Positions 38,504 through 50,100 of a stretch of 64,000 nt of DNA are shown here, piece after piece (position 1 is the first letter of the stretch; the number at the start of each line of letters is the position of its first letter). The DNA is taken from NCBI GenBank assembly GCA_023667145.1, contig JAMPAQ010000001.1, positions 1,243,910-1,307,909 on the forward strand. The letters are read 5' to 3'. Made by a program: the position numbers and the translations under genes. The DNA comes from Pseudoflavonifractor sp. GTDB lineage: Bacteria > Bacteroidota > Bacteroidia > Bacteroidales > Muribaculaceae. The notes below the pieces were generated by a model. That model worked only from the letters and a program-made list of their open reading frames with translations, searched no databases and was not told the origin of the DNA.

Positions 38504-39202
38504 ATGAACAGACAAAGCAATACATACACCATCATCTACACGATAATACTCGTTGTCATCGTAGGAGCGGCACTGGCTTGCACATCGCTCGCGCTCAAGC
38601 CACGCCAACAAGCCAACGCTGATGCCGACAAGATGAAACAGATACTCGCGTCGGCTCATATCACACCCGACGCATCCAACGTAAAGGCAGACTTTGACCG
38701 TTACATCACCCGCAGCTTCATCGTTGACGCGACGGGCAATGAGGTCGCCGAAGACGCTTTCGCGGTAAACGTAGCCGAGCAGAGCAAGAAGCCGGTTGAC
38801 AATCGTCTGATGCCGGTCTACGTGTGCCGCATTGATGGCGCGGATAAATACATATTGCCCGTATACGGAACCGGTCTCTGGGGTCCGATATGGGGATATG
38901 TCGCGCTCGACAGCGACGGCTCGACTGTCTACGGAGCCTATTTTGCCCATCAGGGTGAGACTCCAGGTCTCGGAGCAGAGATAGAGAAGCCAGCATTCTC
39001 CAACCAGTTTGACGGCAAACGGATCTTTATCGACGGAGTGTTCAAGCCCATCGCAGTCGTGAAGGCCGGCCAGCAGCCGCTCAACGGCGAGGACTATGTC
39101 GATGCCATATCAGGAGGCACAATCACCTCCAAGGGCGTGCAGTCCATGCTCGACAACTGCCTGACGGGTTATGACGCATTTCTAAGAAACCTAACAAAGT
39201 AA
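38504..39202 (+). CDS. nqrC: Na+-translocating NADH:quinone reductase subunit C
   Basis: Single-helix periplasmic subunit (232 residues) with an FMN_bind domain. The covalent FMN site is in DAISGGTITSKG, where the usual SGAT reads SGGT; the modified Thr is retained. The YGTGLWGPIWGYVAL and GLGAEIEKP motifs are intact. 12 bp after nqrB. No apbE flavin transferase gene lies in this window, so it must be elsewhere. Confidence 0.95.
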   Translation: MNRQSNTYTIIYTIILVVIVGAALACTSLALKPRQQANADADKMKQILASAHITPDASNVKADFDRYITRSFIVDATGNEVAEDAFAVNVAEQSKKPVDNRLMPVYVCRIDGADKYILPVYGTGLWGPIWGYVALDSDGSTVYGAYFAHQGETPGLGAEIEKPAFSNQFDGKRIFIDGVFKPIAVVKAGQQPLNGEDYVDAISGGTITSKGVQSMLDNCLTGYDAFLRNLTK

Positions 39203-39214
39203 TCATCTGAAATC

Positions 39215-39844
39215 ATGGCAAACAGTAAGAATAAGAGCATATTGCTCAACCCGTTCTCCAAAAACAACCCCGTCATCGTACAGGTGCTTGGCATCTGCTC
39301 GGTACTCGCCGTGACAGCCAAACTCGAACCGGCTATCGTGATGGGCCTGTCGGTCATTGCCGTCCTGGCGTTCTCAAACGTGATCATATCATTGTTGCGC
39401 AACACCATTCCCAACAATATACGCATCATCGTGCAGTTGGTTGTGGTCGCCGGACTCGTCGTCATCGTCGACCAGCTGCTCAAGGCGTTCGCATACGATG
39501 TCAGCAAGCAGCTGTCGGTATTCATCGGCCTCATCATCACCAACTGCATCCTGATGGGCCGTCTGGAGGCATTTGCCCTTGGCAATAAACCGTGGCCGTC
39601 ATTTCTCGACGGCATAGGCAACGGCGCGGGTTACGCCATCATACTGATAATCGTCGGATTTTTCCGCGAACTGCTCGGCAGCGGCACGCTGCTCGGCGTG
39701 CAGATGGTTCCCGACTGGATGTATGAGGCGGGATATGTCAACAACGGACTCATGATACTTCCCCCGATGGCGCTTGTCACCGTAGCGTGCATCATATGGG
39801 TACACCGCATTTTCAACCCCGAATTACAGGAAGAACAGCAATAA
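39215..39844 (+). CDS. nqrD: Na+-translocating NADH:quinone reductase subunit D
   Basis: Integral membrane subunit of 209 residues and six helices, homologous to NqrE, with which it forms the pseudo-symmetric pair binding a 2Fe-2S cluster in the membrane. The GLIITNCILMGRLEAFALGN segment with its conserved cysteine is present. 12 bp spacing on both sides. Confidence 0.95.
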   Translation: MANSKNKSILLNPFSKNNPVIVQVLGICSVLAVTAKLEPAIVMGLSVIAVLAFSNVIISLLRNTIPNNIRIIVQLVVVAGLVVIVDQLLKAFAYDVSKQLSVFIGLIITNCILMGRLEAFALGNKPWPSFLDGIGNGAGYAIILIIVGFFRELLGSGTLLGVQMVPDWMYEAGYVNNGLMILPPMALVTVACIIWVHRIFNPELQEEQQ

Positions 39845-39856
39845 ACGACTAAAACG

Positions 39857-40474
39857 ATGGAAAATCTCAATCTGTTCATACGGTCGATTTTTGTCGACAA
39901 CATGATATTCGCCTACTTCTTGGGCATGTGCTCGTTCCTGGCCGTGTCAAAGAACGTGAAGACAGCCTTTGGCCTTGGCGTGGCCGTCACTTTCATGCTC
40001 GTGGTGTCGCTGCCGGTCAACTATCTGCTTGAGAACTATGTGCTCCGTGCCGGCGCCCTCCAGTGGCTTGGTCCCGAGTATGCCGATGTCGATCTCAGCT
40101 TTCTGTCCCTCATAATGTTTATCGCGGTGATCGCATCTATGACCCAACTTGTCGAGATGGCTGTCGAGAAGTTCAGCCCGGCTCTGTACGGGTCGCTCGG
40201 CATCTTCTTGCCGCTCATCGCCGTCAACTGTGCCATACTCGGCGGCTCGCTGTTCATGCAGCAACGCGACTTTGGCAGCGTGTGGACAGCCACATGTGCC
40301 GGAGCCGGATGGGGTCTCGGCTGGCTGCTCGCCATCGTCGCGATAGCCGCCATACGCGAGCGCCTCGCCGCCTACTCCAACATCCCCAAGCCCTTGCGCG
40401 GCATCGGCATAACATTCATACTCACGGGTCTCATGGGCATCGCATTCATGAGCTTCCTCGGCATAAAACTATAA
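39857..40474 (+). CDS. nqrE: Na+-translocating NADH:quinone reductase subunit E
   Basis: 205 residues, six helices; partner of NqrD. The conserved cysteines lie in AYFLGMCSFLAVSK and IAVNCAILGGSLFM. It sits 12 bp after nqrD and 6 bp before nqrF. Confidence 0.95.
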   Translation: MENLNLFIRSIFVDNMIFAYFLGMCSFLAVSKNVKTAFGLGVAVTFMLVVSLPVNYLLENYVLRAGALQWLGPEYADVDLSFLSLIMFIAVIASMTQLVEMAVEKFSPALYGSLGIFLPLIAVNCAILGGSLFMQQRDFGSVWTATCAGAGWGLGWLLAIVAIAAIRERLAAYSNIPKPLRGIGITFILTGLMGIAFMSFLGIKL

Positions 40475-40480
40475 CGCCCT

Positions 40481-41767
40481 ATGACAACATTATCAGTAAC
40501 AACAGCGACAATCGGAGCCGGGGTAATCATATTCCTGCTGATTACCCTCGTGCTCGTAGCCATATTGCTTGTAGCCAAGCGGTATCTCGTGAAGACCAGC
40601 GAGGTGCACATCATAATCAATGACGACAAGGGACTCGACGCACCCGCCGGGGCATCATTGCTGTCGACACTCGCCTCCGAGAACATCTTCCTGCCGTCGG
40701 CCTGCGGCGGCAAGGGTAGCTGTGCGCAATGCCGCGTGCAGGTGCTTGAAGGAGGCGGTGAGATACTGCCTACCGAAAAAGTACATTTCTCGCGCAAGGA
40801 GATCAAAGACCATTGGAGGCTCGGATGTCAGGTAAAGGTAAAGGATGACCTGAAGATACAGGTGCCCGCGTCAGTCCTCGACATCAAGGAGTGGGAATGT
40901 ACGGTCATATCCAACAAGAACGTGGCCACCTTTATCAAAGAGTTTATCGTCGCTCTCCCGCCGGGACAGCACATGAACTTCATCCCCGGATCATACGCAC
41001 AGATCAAGATACCCCCCTACTCCATCGACTACGACAAGGATATAGACAAGTCACTCATCGGGCCGGAGTATCTGCCGTCCTGGGAAAAATTCGGACTGTT
41101 CACGCTCAAGTGCCGCAACACCGAGACAACTGTCCGGGCTTACTCGATGGCCAACTACCCCGCCGAGGGCGACCGCATAATGCTCACCGTACGCATCGCC
41201 ACGCCGCCGTTCAAGCCGAAACCACAGACGGGATTCATGGATGTCCCGCCCGGCATCGCCTCATCATACATCTTCACCCTCAAGCCCGGTGACAAGGTGA
41301 TAATGAGCGGCCCCTACGGAGACTTCCACCCGATTTTCGATTCAAAGAAGGAGATGATGTGGATTGGCGGTGGTGCCGGAATGGCCCCCTTGCGCTCCCA
41401 GATCATGCACATGACCAAGACGCTCAAGACCACCGACAGGAAGATGAACTATTTCTACGGCGCACGCGCACTCAACGAGGTGTTCTATCTCGATGACTTC
41501 CTGAAACTCGAGAAAGAATTTCCCAACTTCAAGTTCCATCTCGCGCTCGACCGTCCCGACCCTGCCGCCGATGCCGCCGGGGTCAGCTATACCCCCGGTT
41601 TTGTCCATCAGGTCATCTATGACACCTACCTCAAGAATCACGATGCACCCGAGGATATAGAGTACTACATGTGCGGCCCCGGCCCTATGAGCAAGGCCGT
41701 CGAGGGGATGCTCGACAATCTCGGGGTAGACCCGTCGTCAATCCACTATGACAACTTTGGCGGATAA
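40481..41767 (+). CDS. nqrF: Na+-translocating NADH:quinone reductase subunit F
   Basis: Electron entry subunit: oxidises NADH via FAD and passes electrons through a 2Fe-2S centre. 428 residues: one N-terminal membrane helix (about 8-33), ferredoxin domain with C75, C81, C84 and C116, then FAD-binding (RAYSMANYP) and NADH-binding (GGGAGMAPLRSQI, YYMCGPGPMSKAV) domains. Last gene of the operon. Confidence 0.96.
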   Translation: MTTLSVTTATIGAGVIIFLLITLVLVAILLVAKRYLVKTSEVHIIINDDKGLDAPAGASLLSTLASENIFLPSACGGKGSCAQCRVQVLEGGGEILPTEKVHFSRKEIKDHWRLGCQVKVKDDLKIQVPASVLDIKEWECTVISNKNVATFIKEFIVALPPGQHMNFIPGSYAQIKIPPYSIDYDKDIDKSLIGPEYLPSWEKFGLFTLKCRNTETTVRAYSMANYPAEGDRIMLTVRIATPPFKPKPQTGFMDVPPGIASSYIFTLKPGDKVIMSGPYGDFHPIFDSKKEMMWIGGGAGMAPLRSQIMHMTKTLKTTDRKMNYFYGARALNEVFYLDDFLKLEKEFPNFKFHLALDRPDPAADAAGVSYTPGFVHQVIYDTYLKNHDAPEDIEYYMCGPGPMSKAVEGMLDNLGVDPSSIHYDNFGG

Positions 41768-41838
41768 CCCCATTCCCCGAATAGCAAACTATCAGCGATG
41801 CCGCCGGACAAACTTCTATACGGAGCGGTGAAGATTGG

Positions 41839-41872
41839 ATGACAAAAGGCGCGGCAATGCGCCTTTTGTCAT
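41839..41872 (+). terminator. Terminator of the nqr operon
   Basis: 14-bp stem around GACAAAAGGCGC / GCGCCTTTTGTC with a 6-nt loop, 71 nt after the nqrF stop. Confidence 0.8.
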
Positions 41873-41882
41873 AAATATTGAT

Positions 41883-41890
41883 TATATTTG
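41883..41890 (+). promoter_or_regulatory. -7 box upstream of a small membrane-protein gene
   Basis: TATATTTG matches the -7 consensus and is placed directly after the nqr terminator. The two candidate ATGs lie 10 and 61 bp downstream. Confidence 0.5.
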
Positions 41891-41951
41891 CATCACTGAT
41901 ATGTCATCGGGGAGCTATCCCGACCGGCATGTCGTGACTAAACCATTTGGA

Positions 41952-42131
41952 ATGAAAGGTTACAATATATTTCGGTTTGCATGTCTGGCCATACTGTGGC
42001 TCGCGCTTTGCTGGCTGCTCATCCGTGGGCGGGGCATGACGCTTTGGACACTGTTTGTCATCGTGGCATCGGGAATTGTAGTATTTGTACCCTTGTATAA
42101 GAAGTATGTGCGTGGCCGTAGTTCCAGATAG
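41952..42131 (+). CDS. Small two-helix membrane protein
   Basis: A 59-residue hypothetical protein: MKGYNIFRF, a hydrophobic helix, a short RGRG turn, a second helix and a basic tail (KKYVRGRSSR). I do not recognise the family. An earlier in-frame ATG at 41901 would add 17 mostly polar residues and would be nearly leaderless behind the -7 box. It sits between the nqr terminator and dxs, on the same strand as dxs and 58 bp before its GTG alternative start, so it may be co-transcribed with dxs. Confidence 0.5.
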   Translation: MKGYNIFRFACLAILWLALCWLLIRGRGMTLWTLFVIVASGIVVFVPLYKKYVRGRSSR

Positions 42132-42219
42132 CGACGGGCCGGGACAGATGCTTACATCCATCTTACTTTCCGATTAAACCGAGGATGCCGTGAACAATAC
42201 CAACGATGATGTTTCCGCA

Positions 42220-44139
42220 ATGCAGCAATATCCGTTGCTCGATACTATCGACTCACCGGCCGACCTGCGCAAGCTGCCGGTGGAGCGACTGCCGCAAGTA
42301 TGCCGGGAGATAAGGGATTTCCTGATAAACTCCCTCTCTAAAAATCCGGGGCATTTTGCCTCGTCAATGGGCGCTGTGGAGCTTACAGTCGCCCTCCACT
42401 ATGTGTTCAACACCCCCTACGACCGCATCGTATGGGATGTAGGCCATCAGGCTTACGGACACAAACTGCTCACGGGACGGCGTGACACTTTCCACACCAA
42501 CCGCTCGCTCAACGGACTCAGTGGATTTCCCAATCCGGCAGAGAGCTCATACGACACGTTCACGGCCGGACATGCCTCCAACTCCATATCAGCGGCTCTC
42601 GGGATGGCTGTCGCCTCCGAGATGCGGCATGACAGTCCGCGACGCAATGTGGTGGCCGTCATCGGCGATGCCTCGATTGGCGGCGGTCTCGCATTCGAGG
42701 GGTTGAACAATGCAGCCAATTCCCGCAACAACCTGCTGATAATACTCAACGACAACGACATGTCGATTGACCGCAACGTCGGTTCGCTCAACAGCTACCT
42801 CACCCATCTCAACACCACAAAAGGATACAACAAGGCACGTTTCCGCATCTACAAGTTGCTCAAGCGGTTGCACCTCATTGGCGATGGTGGCCGGGGCTTC
42901 ATACTACGGTTCAACAACAGTGTCAAGTCCCTGCTTTCGGGACAACAAAACATATTTGAGGGACTGAACATACGCTACTTCGGTCCGTTTGACGGCCACG
43001 ACCTGCCGCGCATCGTCAGGATACTCAACGACATCAAGGATATGGACGGCCCGCGCATCCTGCACCTGCGCACGGTCAAGGGCAAGGGATACCGTCCCGC
43101 AGAGCAGGATCCCGCCACATGGCATGCCCCGGGAAAATTTGACCCCCAAAGCGGTAAGCGTCCCTCCGATAACTCCGATAACAAGCCCCTGAAATTTCAG
43201 GATGTGTTTGGCCACACACTTGTCGAGCTGGCCAATGCCGATGAGCGTATTGTCGGAGTCACAGCCGCCATGCCGTCGGGTACATCAATGAGTAGGTTAC
43301 AGGAGGCCATGCCCGAGCGCGTGTTTGATGTCGGTATCTCCGAGGGACACGCCGTGACATTCTCAGGCGGTCTTGCCAAGGACGGCATGAGACCGTTTTG
43401 CGCCATCTATTCGACATTCCTGCAAAGGGCTTATGACCATATCATCCATGACGTGGCGATACAACGTTTACCCGTGACATTCTGCATTGACCGCGCCGGA
43501 CTCGTTGGCGAGGACGGAGTAACCCATCACGGAGCCTTTGACCTCGCGTATCTGCGCACAATCCCCAATATCACGATAGCCTCGCCGATAGACGAGCGGA
43601 CTCTCCGCAACCTCATGTACACCGCCGCCAACCTGCCCGAGCCGGGACCGTTTGCCATCAGATATCCGCGTGGCAAGGGAGAGAACCCCGACTGGCGCTC
43701 AGAGATGGAGATGTTGCCGATTGGGAAAGGACGCAAGCTCACATCGGGCAATGACGTGGTCATACTCTCCATCGGCCCCATCGGACGCAGCGTCAGCCGC
43801 GCAGTCAACCGTGCGAAAGAGAAAGGTATCTCGGTAGCTCATTACGACATGGTGTTTCTCAAGCCTCTTGACGAGGAGATAATGCGCGAGGTCGCCGCTG
43901 CCGGACTGCCGGTCATCACCGTTGAGGACGGCACCGTAAACGGCGGTCTCGGGAGTGCCGTCATCGAATGGATCAATGACAATGGCTCGACCTGCAAGGT
44001 GACACGCATAGGTATCCCTGACAAGTTTATAGCCCAAGGGACGGTGGCACAGCTATATAAATTGTGTGGCATGGATGAGGACTCGATACTCAAGGCCATC
44101 ACCGATGTCACAGAGACTCAAAGGACTGAAAAAAGATGA
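42220..44139 (+). CDS. dxs: 1-deoxy-D-xylulose-5-phosphate synthase
   Basis: Thiamin-diphosphate enzyme making DXP from pyruvate and glyceraldehyde 3-phosphate, the first step of MEP isoprenoid synthesis and also the thiazole precursor used by ThiG. 639 residues from the ATG ([16 protein letters not shown]); a GTG at 42190 would add ten. The ThDP motif runs from [17 protein letters not shown] to NDND, with the transketolase-type histidines in GHASNS and HQAYGHK. Its TGA overlaps the trkA ATG (ATGA). Confidence 0.95.
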   Translation: MQQYPLLDTIDSPADLRKLPVERLPQVCREIRDFLINSLSKNPGHFASSMGAVELTVALHYVFNTPYDRIVWDVGHQAYGHKLLTGRRDTFHTNRSLNGLSGFPNPAESSYDTFTAGHASNSISAALGMAVASEMRHDSPRRNVVAVIGDASIGGGLAFEGLNNAANSRNNLLIILNDNDMSIDRNVGSLNSYLTHLNTTKGYNKARFRIYKLLKRLHLIGDGGRGFILRFNNSVKSLLSGQQNIFEGLNIRYFGPFDGHDLPRIVRILNDIKDMDGPRILHLRTVKGKGYRPAEQDPATWHAPGKFDPQSGKRPSDNSDNKPLKFQDVFGHTLVELANADERIVGVTAAMPSGTSMSRLQEAMPERVFDVGISEGHAVTFSGGLAKDGMRPFCAIYSTFLQRAYDHIIHDVAIQRLPVTFCIDRAGLVGEDGVTHHGAFDLAYLRTIPNITIASPIDERTLRNLMYTAANLPEPGPFAIRYPRGKGENPDWRSEMEMLPIGKGRKLTSGNDVVILSIGPIGRSVSRAVNRAKEKGISVAHYDMVFLKPLDEEIMREVAAAGLPVITVEDGTVNGGLGSAVIEWINDNGSTCKVTRIGIPDKFIAQGTVAQLYKLCGMDEDSILKAITDVTETQRTEKR

Positions 44140-45467
44140 AGATCGTAATAGCCGGATCGGGAGAGGTGGGGACCCACTTGGCAAAGCTGCTCTCACGCGA
44201 GGAGCAGGATGTCATGCTTGTAGACATCAACCGCGACAAGCTCGCTGTCATCGACGCCAACTACAATCTCATGACCTATCGCGGGAGTCCCGTGTCATTC
44301 AGGACGCTCCGTGAGGCCGGAGTCGAGCGCTGCGACCTGTTCATTGCCGTCACCCCCTACGAGACGGCCAATGTAACCGCATGTGCGATAGCCAAGAGTA
44401 TCGGAGCGCAGAAGACCGTCGCACGCATTGACAACTATGAGTTCATGAGCGCCGAGAACCGTGAGTTTTTCACCCGCATCGGAGTCAACCACCTCATCTA
44501 CCCCGAATATCTCGCCGCCCAGGAAATCATCACGGCCCTTGACCGGTCGTGGGTAAGAAACTGGTTTGAGCTTCACGATGGCGAACTGATACTTGTCGGG
44601 GTCAAGTTACGCGACAACGCACGGCTCATTGGTATGCAGCTCAAGGAACTTGCCTCGTCGGCACCACTTCATGTCTCGGCCATCAAGCGCAACCACGAGA
44701 CTATCATACCCCGTGGCGACGACCGCATCCTGTCCAACGACATACTGTATTTTACTGTCCGGCGTGACCATGTGGACTCAATCCTTGAGCTGTGTGGCAA
44801 GGCCGACCAGCGGATGAAAAAAGTCCTCATCATGGGCGCCAGCCGCATAGCCATAAGGCTCGCAGCTCTCGCGGGCGACAGGCTGCGTCTGAAGATTATC
44901 GACATAAACCGCGAGACATGCCAGCGGCTACCTGAGAAATGTCCTAACTGTGAGATTGTATGCGGCGATGCCCGCGACTTTGAGTTTCTGCGCGAGGAGG
45001 GTATTGAGGAGATGGATGCCTTTGTGGCCCTCAGCGACAGCTCGGAGACAAATATCTTGGCATGTCTGACAGCCAAGGAGTTTGGTGTATCCAAGACAAT
45101 CGCGGAAGTCGAGAACATACAGTTCATATCAGAGGCCGAGAACCTCAACATCGGGACAATCATCAACAAGAAGCTCCTCGCGTCAAGCAAGATATTCCAG
45201 TTGTTGCTCGATGCCGATGTCAACTCATCAAAATGTCTCGCACTCGCCGATGCCGAGGTGGCCGAGATAGAGGTAAAGCCGCGATCCAAGGTCACAAAGG
45301 GGCCGGTCAAGACCCTTACCCTGTCACGAGACATGACGATAGCCGGACTCATACGCGACGGTCACGGAATGCTCGTAAACGGAGACACGGTGATACAGCC
45401 CGGCGACCATGTCGTCGTGTTCTGCCTGTCAGGGGCACTCCACAAGATTGAACGGCTTTTCAGTTAG
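44136..45467 (+). CDS. trkA: Trk system potassium uptake regulator TrkA
   Basis: Cytoplasmic NAD(H)/nucleotide-binding gating subunit of the TrkH potassium channel. 443 residues in two RCK_N-RCK_C halves: first Rossmann motif [13 protein letters not shown] at residues about 7-19, second [12 protein letters not shown] near 232. It overlaps dxs by 4 nt and is followed by trkH. Confidence 0.93.
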   Translation: MKIVIAGSGEVGTHLAKLLSREEQDVMLVDINRDKLAVIDANYNLMTYRGSPVSFRTLREAGVERCDLFIAVTPYETANVTACAIAKSIGAQKTVARIDNYEFMSAENREFFTRIGVNHLIYPEYLAAQEIITALDRSWVRNWFELHDGELILVGVKLRDNARLIGMQLKELASSAPLHVSAIKRNHETIIPRGDDRILSNDILYFTVRRDHVDSILELCGKADQRMKKVLIMGASRIAIRLAALAGDRLRLKIIDINRETCQRLPEKCPNCEIVCGDARDFEFLREEGIEEMDAFVALSDSSETNILACLTAKEFGVSKTIAEVENIQFISEAENLNIGTIINKKLLASSKIFQLLLDADVNSSKCLALADAEVAEIEVKPRSKVTKGPVKTLTLSRDMTIAGLIRDGHGMLVNGDTVIQPGDHVVVFCLSGALHKIERLFS

Positions 45468-45475
45468 TGACAATC

Positions 45476-46951
45476 ATGCAGAGACGGACACGCAACGGGA
45501 TAAACCTGCCGATGATACTCCGAGTCATCGGATGGCTGTTGATGATTGAGGCAACATTCATGACAGCCCCACTGCTGACAGGTATCATCTATCGCGACGG
45601 TAGCCTTATGGCTTTTGTCTACACGATACTCATAACGGGATTTTCGGGGTTTGCTATGACATTTTTCATTCGCCCCGCCCACAACGACATGGGCAAGCGC
45701 GAGGGCTTCCTGTTGACCGCGCTCGTCTGGGTGATATTCTCGTTTTTCGGCATGTTGCCATTTATCCTGACCGCTCCTCATCTCAACATGAGCGAGGCGT
45801 TCTTTGAGTCGATGTCGGGATTCACCACTACGGGCGCGTCGGTCATCATGGATGTCGAAGCCCTTCCGAGGAGCATACTCATGTGGAGATGCCTCATGCA
45901 GTGGATTGGCGGTATGGGTATCATACTGTTCACCCTGGCAGTCATCCCGATGCTCAACCATTCGGGCGGGATGCAGATGTTCAACGCCGAGGTCACCGGC
46001 ATCACCCACGACAAGCTGCGACCACGCGTCAGCCAGACAGCCAAACGGTTATGGGCTGTCTACATCGTGCTGTCATGCACACTGTGTATGCTGCTATGGA
46101 TCGGGCCGATGGACTTCTTTGACAGCGTGTGCCATACGCTTAGCACCATCTCGACCGGGGGCTTCTCAACCCGCAACGCCAGCATAGCCGCATGGGACTC
46201 CGCTTACATCAACATCGTGCTTACAATCTTCATGTTTCTCGGAGGTGTCAGTTTCGCCCTGCTCTACAAGGCATCGCTCGGCGATGTCAAGGCGCTGTGG
46301 CGCAACGACACATTCCGTGCCTACATACGTGTCGTGCTCATAATTTTTGTGATATTTGTCATCTGCATACTCGTCAAGGGACAATACTCCACGTGGGATA
46401 ACCTCACGCTCGACCCGCTCTTTCAGATAATATCGACCATCACATCGACCGGATATACCGTGAGCAACTTTGAAAGATGGGGGCCGTTGGTGATGGCGCT
46501 GATGTTCATGCTTATGTTTTTTGGTGCATGTGCCGGGTCGACAAGCGGTGGCGCCAAGATAGACCGTATGCTCTACCTACTCAAGAACACCCGCAACGAG
46601 CTATACCGCAGCGTCCACCCCAATTCCATCATGGCCGTACGCATCAACGGCAAGGTGATACCCGCCGAGATAACCGACAAAGTGATTGCATTTCTCTGCA
46701 TATATGTCATGGTCATAATGGTGGGCGGCATCGTGCTGACGGCTTTTGACATACCGCTTGTCGATGCGTTCTTCTCGGCATTCTCTTGTGTCAGCAACAC
46801 CGGCCTCGGTGCCGGTGTCACCGGCTATGGCGGCTCATACGACCTGATTCCCGACACGGCAAAGTGGGTGTTGTCACTGCTGATGCTCACGGGGCGCCTT
46901 GAGCTGTTTACAGTCCTGATACTTTTCACACCCGGCTTTTGGAAAAAATAA
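45476..46951 (+). CDS. trkH: Trk system potassium channel subunit TrkH
   Basis: Integral membrane K+ channel subunit with four M1-P-M2 repeats. 491 residues from the ATG; a GTG at 45467 overlapping the trkA stop (TAGTG) would add three. Selectivity-filter-type loops are seen at GFTTTGASV, STGGFSTRNA, STGYTVSNF and SNTGLGAGVTGYG, each with the glycine of the filter. Paired with TrkA directly upstream. Confidence 0.94.
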   Translation: MQRRTRNGINLPMILRVIGWLLMIEATFMTAPLLTGIIYRDGSLMAFVYTILITGFSGFAMTFFIRPAHNDMGKREGFLLTALVWVIFSFFGMLPFILTAPHLNMSEAFFESMSGFTTTGASVIMDVEALPRSILMWRCLMQWIGGMGIILFTLAVIPMLNHSGGMQMFNAEVTGITHDKLRPRVSQTAKRLWAVYIVLSCTLCMLLWIGPMDFFDSVCHTLSTISTGGFSTRNASIAAWDSAYINIVLTIFMFLGGVSFALLYKASLGDVKALWRNDTFRAYIRVVLIIFVIFVICILVKGQYSTWDNLTLDPLFQIISTITSTGYTVSNFERWGPLVMALMFMLMFFGACAGSTSGGAKIDRMLYLLKNTRNELYRSVHPNSIMAVRINGKVIPAEITDKVIAFLCIYVMVIMVGGIVLTAFDIPLVDAFFSAFSCVSNTGLGAGVTGYGGSYDLIPDTAKWVLSLLMLTGRLELFTVLILFTPGFWKK

Positions 46952-46986
46952 TCTGCCAAAAGTTTGCACACATCAAATATTAGACA

Positions 46987-46994
46987 TAACTTTG
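46987..46994 (+). promoter_or_regulatory. -7 box of the tRNA-Met gene
   Basis: TAACTTTG, 12 bp before the tRNA. Confidence 0.6.
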
Positions 46995-47006
46995 CACTCG
47001 CAAAAC

Positions 47007-47080
47007 GGCGGGATAGCTCAGTTGGTTAGAGCGTCGGATTCATAACCCGGAGGTCTCGAGTTCAATTCTCGATCCCGCTA
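47007..47080 (+). tRNA. tRNA-Met (anticodon CAT), elongator type
   Basis: Cloverleaf with acceptor GGCGGGA/TCCCGCT (G1-U72 wobble), D arm GCTC/GAGC, TTCATAA anticodon loop and T arm TCGAG-TTCAATT-CTCGA, discriminator A. No encoded CCA. The absence of the three G-C pairs of initiator anticodon stems points to an elongator; a CAT-reading tRNA-Ile cannot be fully excluded. Confidence 0.93.
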
Positions 47081-47139
47081 CAAAGACGAAAAATCAATAC
47101 GCGACTCGCGACATTCAGCGGGTCGCTTATTTTTTATCA

Positions 47140-50100
47140 ATGCCGATGAAATGGGTCTACAAGACACTCCGTGCCATACTCGTCGCGACGATAGCCCTCG
47201 CGCTGGGACTACCCGTGCTGCTCTACGTAGCACTGTCACTCCCCCCCGTGCAGGAAAAGGCAAGGGATATCGCCGAGGATGAGCTGTCGCGTCTATTCGA
47301 CACCCGTGTCAGCATAGGCAATGTCAGCATCAGCCCATTCAACCGCGTGACACTGTCACATGTGAGCATCGAGGACGACAACGGCAACACCGCGCTTGAC
47401 ATCGACCGTCTCGGTGCCGGGATAAGCCTGTCCGACTCCTTTATCAACCGTCGCATCGTCATTTCGTATGTGGAACTCATCGGCGCGGATGCCAGGCTTT
47501 ACAAGCCCACGCCCGACGCTCCGCTCAACATTGCGCGGATTATCCAGGCTCTCTCACCCAAGGACAGGAAGAAACCACCCACACGCTTTGACCTGAGCAT
47601 ATACAATATAGTCATCAGGCAGTTGTCATTCTCGTATGACGTGCTGTCAGAGCCGGCTGTCGATGGGCGATTTGACCCGAAGCACATACATGTCAATGAC
47701 TTCAAGGCCGATGTGACACTCCCCCGCTTGAAAAACGACGACTTCGTAATCGACGTGCGCCGACTGATGTTCAACGAGCGCTCCGGCCTGTCACTGTCGG
47801 GCCTGACTGGCAAATTTCATATCACCAAGGAACGTGCCACAATCGACGACCTTGTCGTGGAATTGCCGGCCACACGGCTCTCCTTTGCCGACATGGCGAT
47901 AGACTATGGCGACCTCTCCACGATAGGCACGCGTCTCACCAATCTGCCGCTCAAGGTGTCCATACTTGATGGGAGCCATATTTCCCCCGATGACCTCGCG
48001 TCATTCGCGCCTGTACTCAAGGGCCTTGACGAGACACTCGATTTCCGTCTGTCAGCCGAGGGAACAGCCAACGACATCACCCTGTCGGAACTGCATCTAT
48101 CGGGAGAGGAAAACCGCATACTGCTCCACATCTCGGGTCGTATGACTGGTCTCGCCGACAAGAACGGCAATCCACATGCCGACCTACCAGACATAGAGAT
48201 TAACGGTTACGGGTCTGACATCTCAGACCTTGTATCGTCAATAGCCACAATCCCCGACAAGAGCCGGCTCATCATATCAAATCTCGGTCATATCAGCCTT
48301 AAGGGATCATTTGCCGGGTCACTGACCGACGCATCGTTTGACGGAATCATCAACACCGAACCGGGCAGTATTGACATCGACGCGACATACGCCCGCGATA
48401 ACCGCCACGCCCCCATACGGGTGGCCGGAAACGTCATGTCGGAGGATATCGCGCTCGGACAGCTGCTCGGCCAGCCAGACCTCGGTAATACGGGTTTTGA
48501 CCTGACATTTGACGGGACTCTCGGCCAAGGCATCCGTCAGGCCACGCTTGACGGCACGGTGACCCACTTTGAGTATCGCGGCTACCGATATGACGACATA
48601 GTTGCCGACATCACGCTCGATGGGCAGGATATAGCCGGAGTGATGTCAATAAACGACGACAATATACGGCTCGCGGTCAATGGCGAGGCAACCATCGACA
48701 AGGAGTTGCCGCGTGCTGACATCTTTGTTGAGTTTTCCGACATTTCCCTCGCCAACCTCAACCTGTCGCACAAATATCCCCACCATCGGCTGTCGGGAGA
48801 ACTGCTGGCCAACTGGAATGGCAGCGGGATAGATACCGGCAACGGCACCCTGCGGCTCGACAATGTGCGCTTCACTGCCCCCGGCGAAAAGGGCATCACA
48901 CTCGACAGCCTTATGATAGAGGCCGTCAACACCGACTCTTTGCAGTATATCAACCTGCGTAGCGACTATATAGACGGAGCAATCGCCGGCAGCTACAACT
49001 TCGCCCACCTCGTCCCGGCTGCACGCGAGATACTGTCTACCTCCATGCCTGTGTTTTTCGGCGGCACACCAATAGTCTGCGCCGACAACGGCAATATCCG
49101 TCCCAACGACTTCTCCTATAACTTCACAATAAAGGAAAACAATCAGCTCATTGAATTTTTCAATTCCCCGGTAAGGCTCGTCTACCCCATCACGCTCACC
49201 GGATTGTTCAGTGACGCGGACCGGCGGATGAATCTCAAGGTCGACATACCGTATCTGCAACAGAAAGACAAACTTATCGAGAACACCGCCTTGCAATTCA
49301 ATGCCGATGGTAACGGGCGGGGATGCCGCTTGACCATGACCACTACGATGCCCACCAAGAAGGGTGCGGCGACTGTCACATTTGACGGATATGGCAACGA
49401 CAACCGCCTTGACACCGACATCTCGTGGCGAGTGGCACGTGAGCGGCGTTTTCTCGGCAATGTCAGCCTGTCGACTCTCGTCGGGCGTGACGTAAACGAC
49501 AAGGGATACACCGCCGATGTGGCCATCAACCGCAGCGAGCTGGTGTTTAACGACACGGTGTGGACTGTCAACCCCGCCAAGATAGACGTTGACTTGGCCG
49601 ACAAGCGCATATCAATCGACAATATCGACATCAGACGCGACAACCAGTATATCACTATTGACGGTACGGTATCGGACGACCCCGACGACCAGCTCATCTT
49701 AAAGCTGCTCAACATCAATCTTGACTACGTATTTGAAACACTCGGCATTGACAATGTCATGTTTGGAGGCGATGCCACAGGACAGTTCCTCGCCTCGGGT
49801 CTCTTCTCCAAGGAACCACGCCTACTCACCCCGGGGCTGCATGTCGACGGCCTCAGGTACAACTGGTCGTTGCTCGGCGATGCCGACATACGCAGCGAGT
49901 GGCACAATGACACCCGGGGCATATCCATTGATGCCGATATCACCCAACCCAACAAGCGCAAGTCAGTGATAAACGGCGTGATATACCCCTTTGCCGACTC
50001 GCTCGACTTCCGCTTTAAGGCCGAAAAGATAGATGTCGGTTTCATGAAGCCGTACATGTCGGCGTTCACGTCCGATGTCTCGGGATACGCCTCCGGCGAG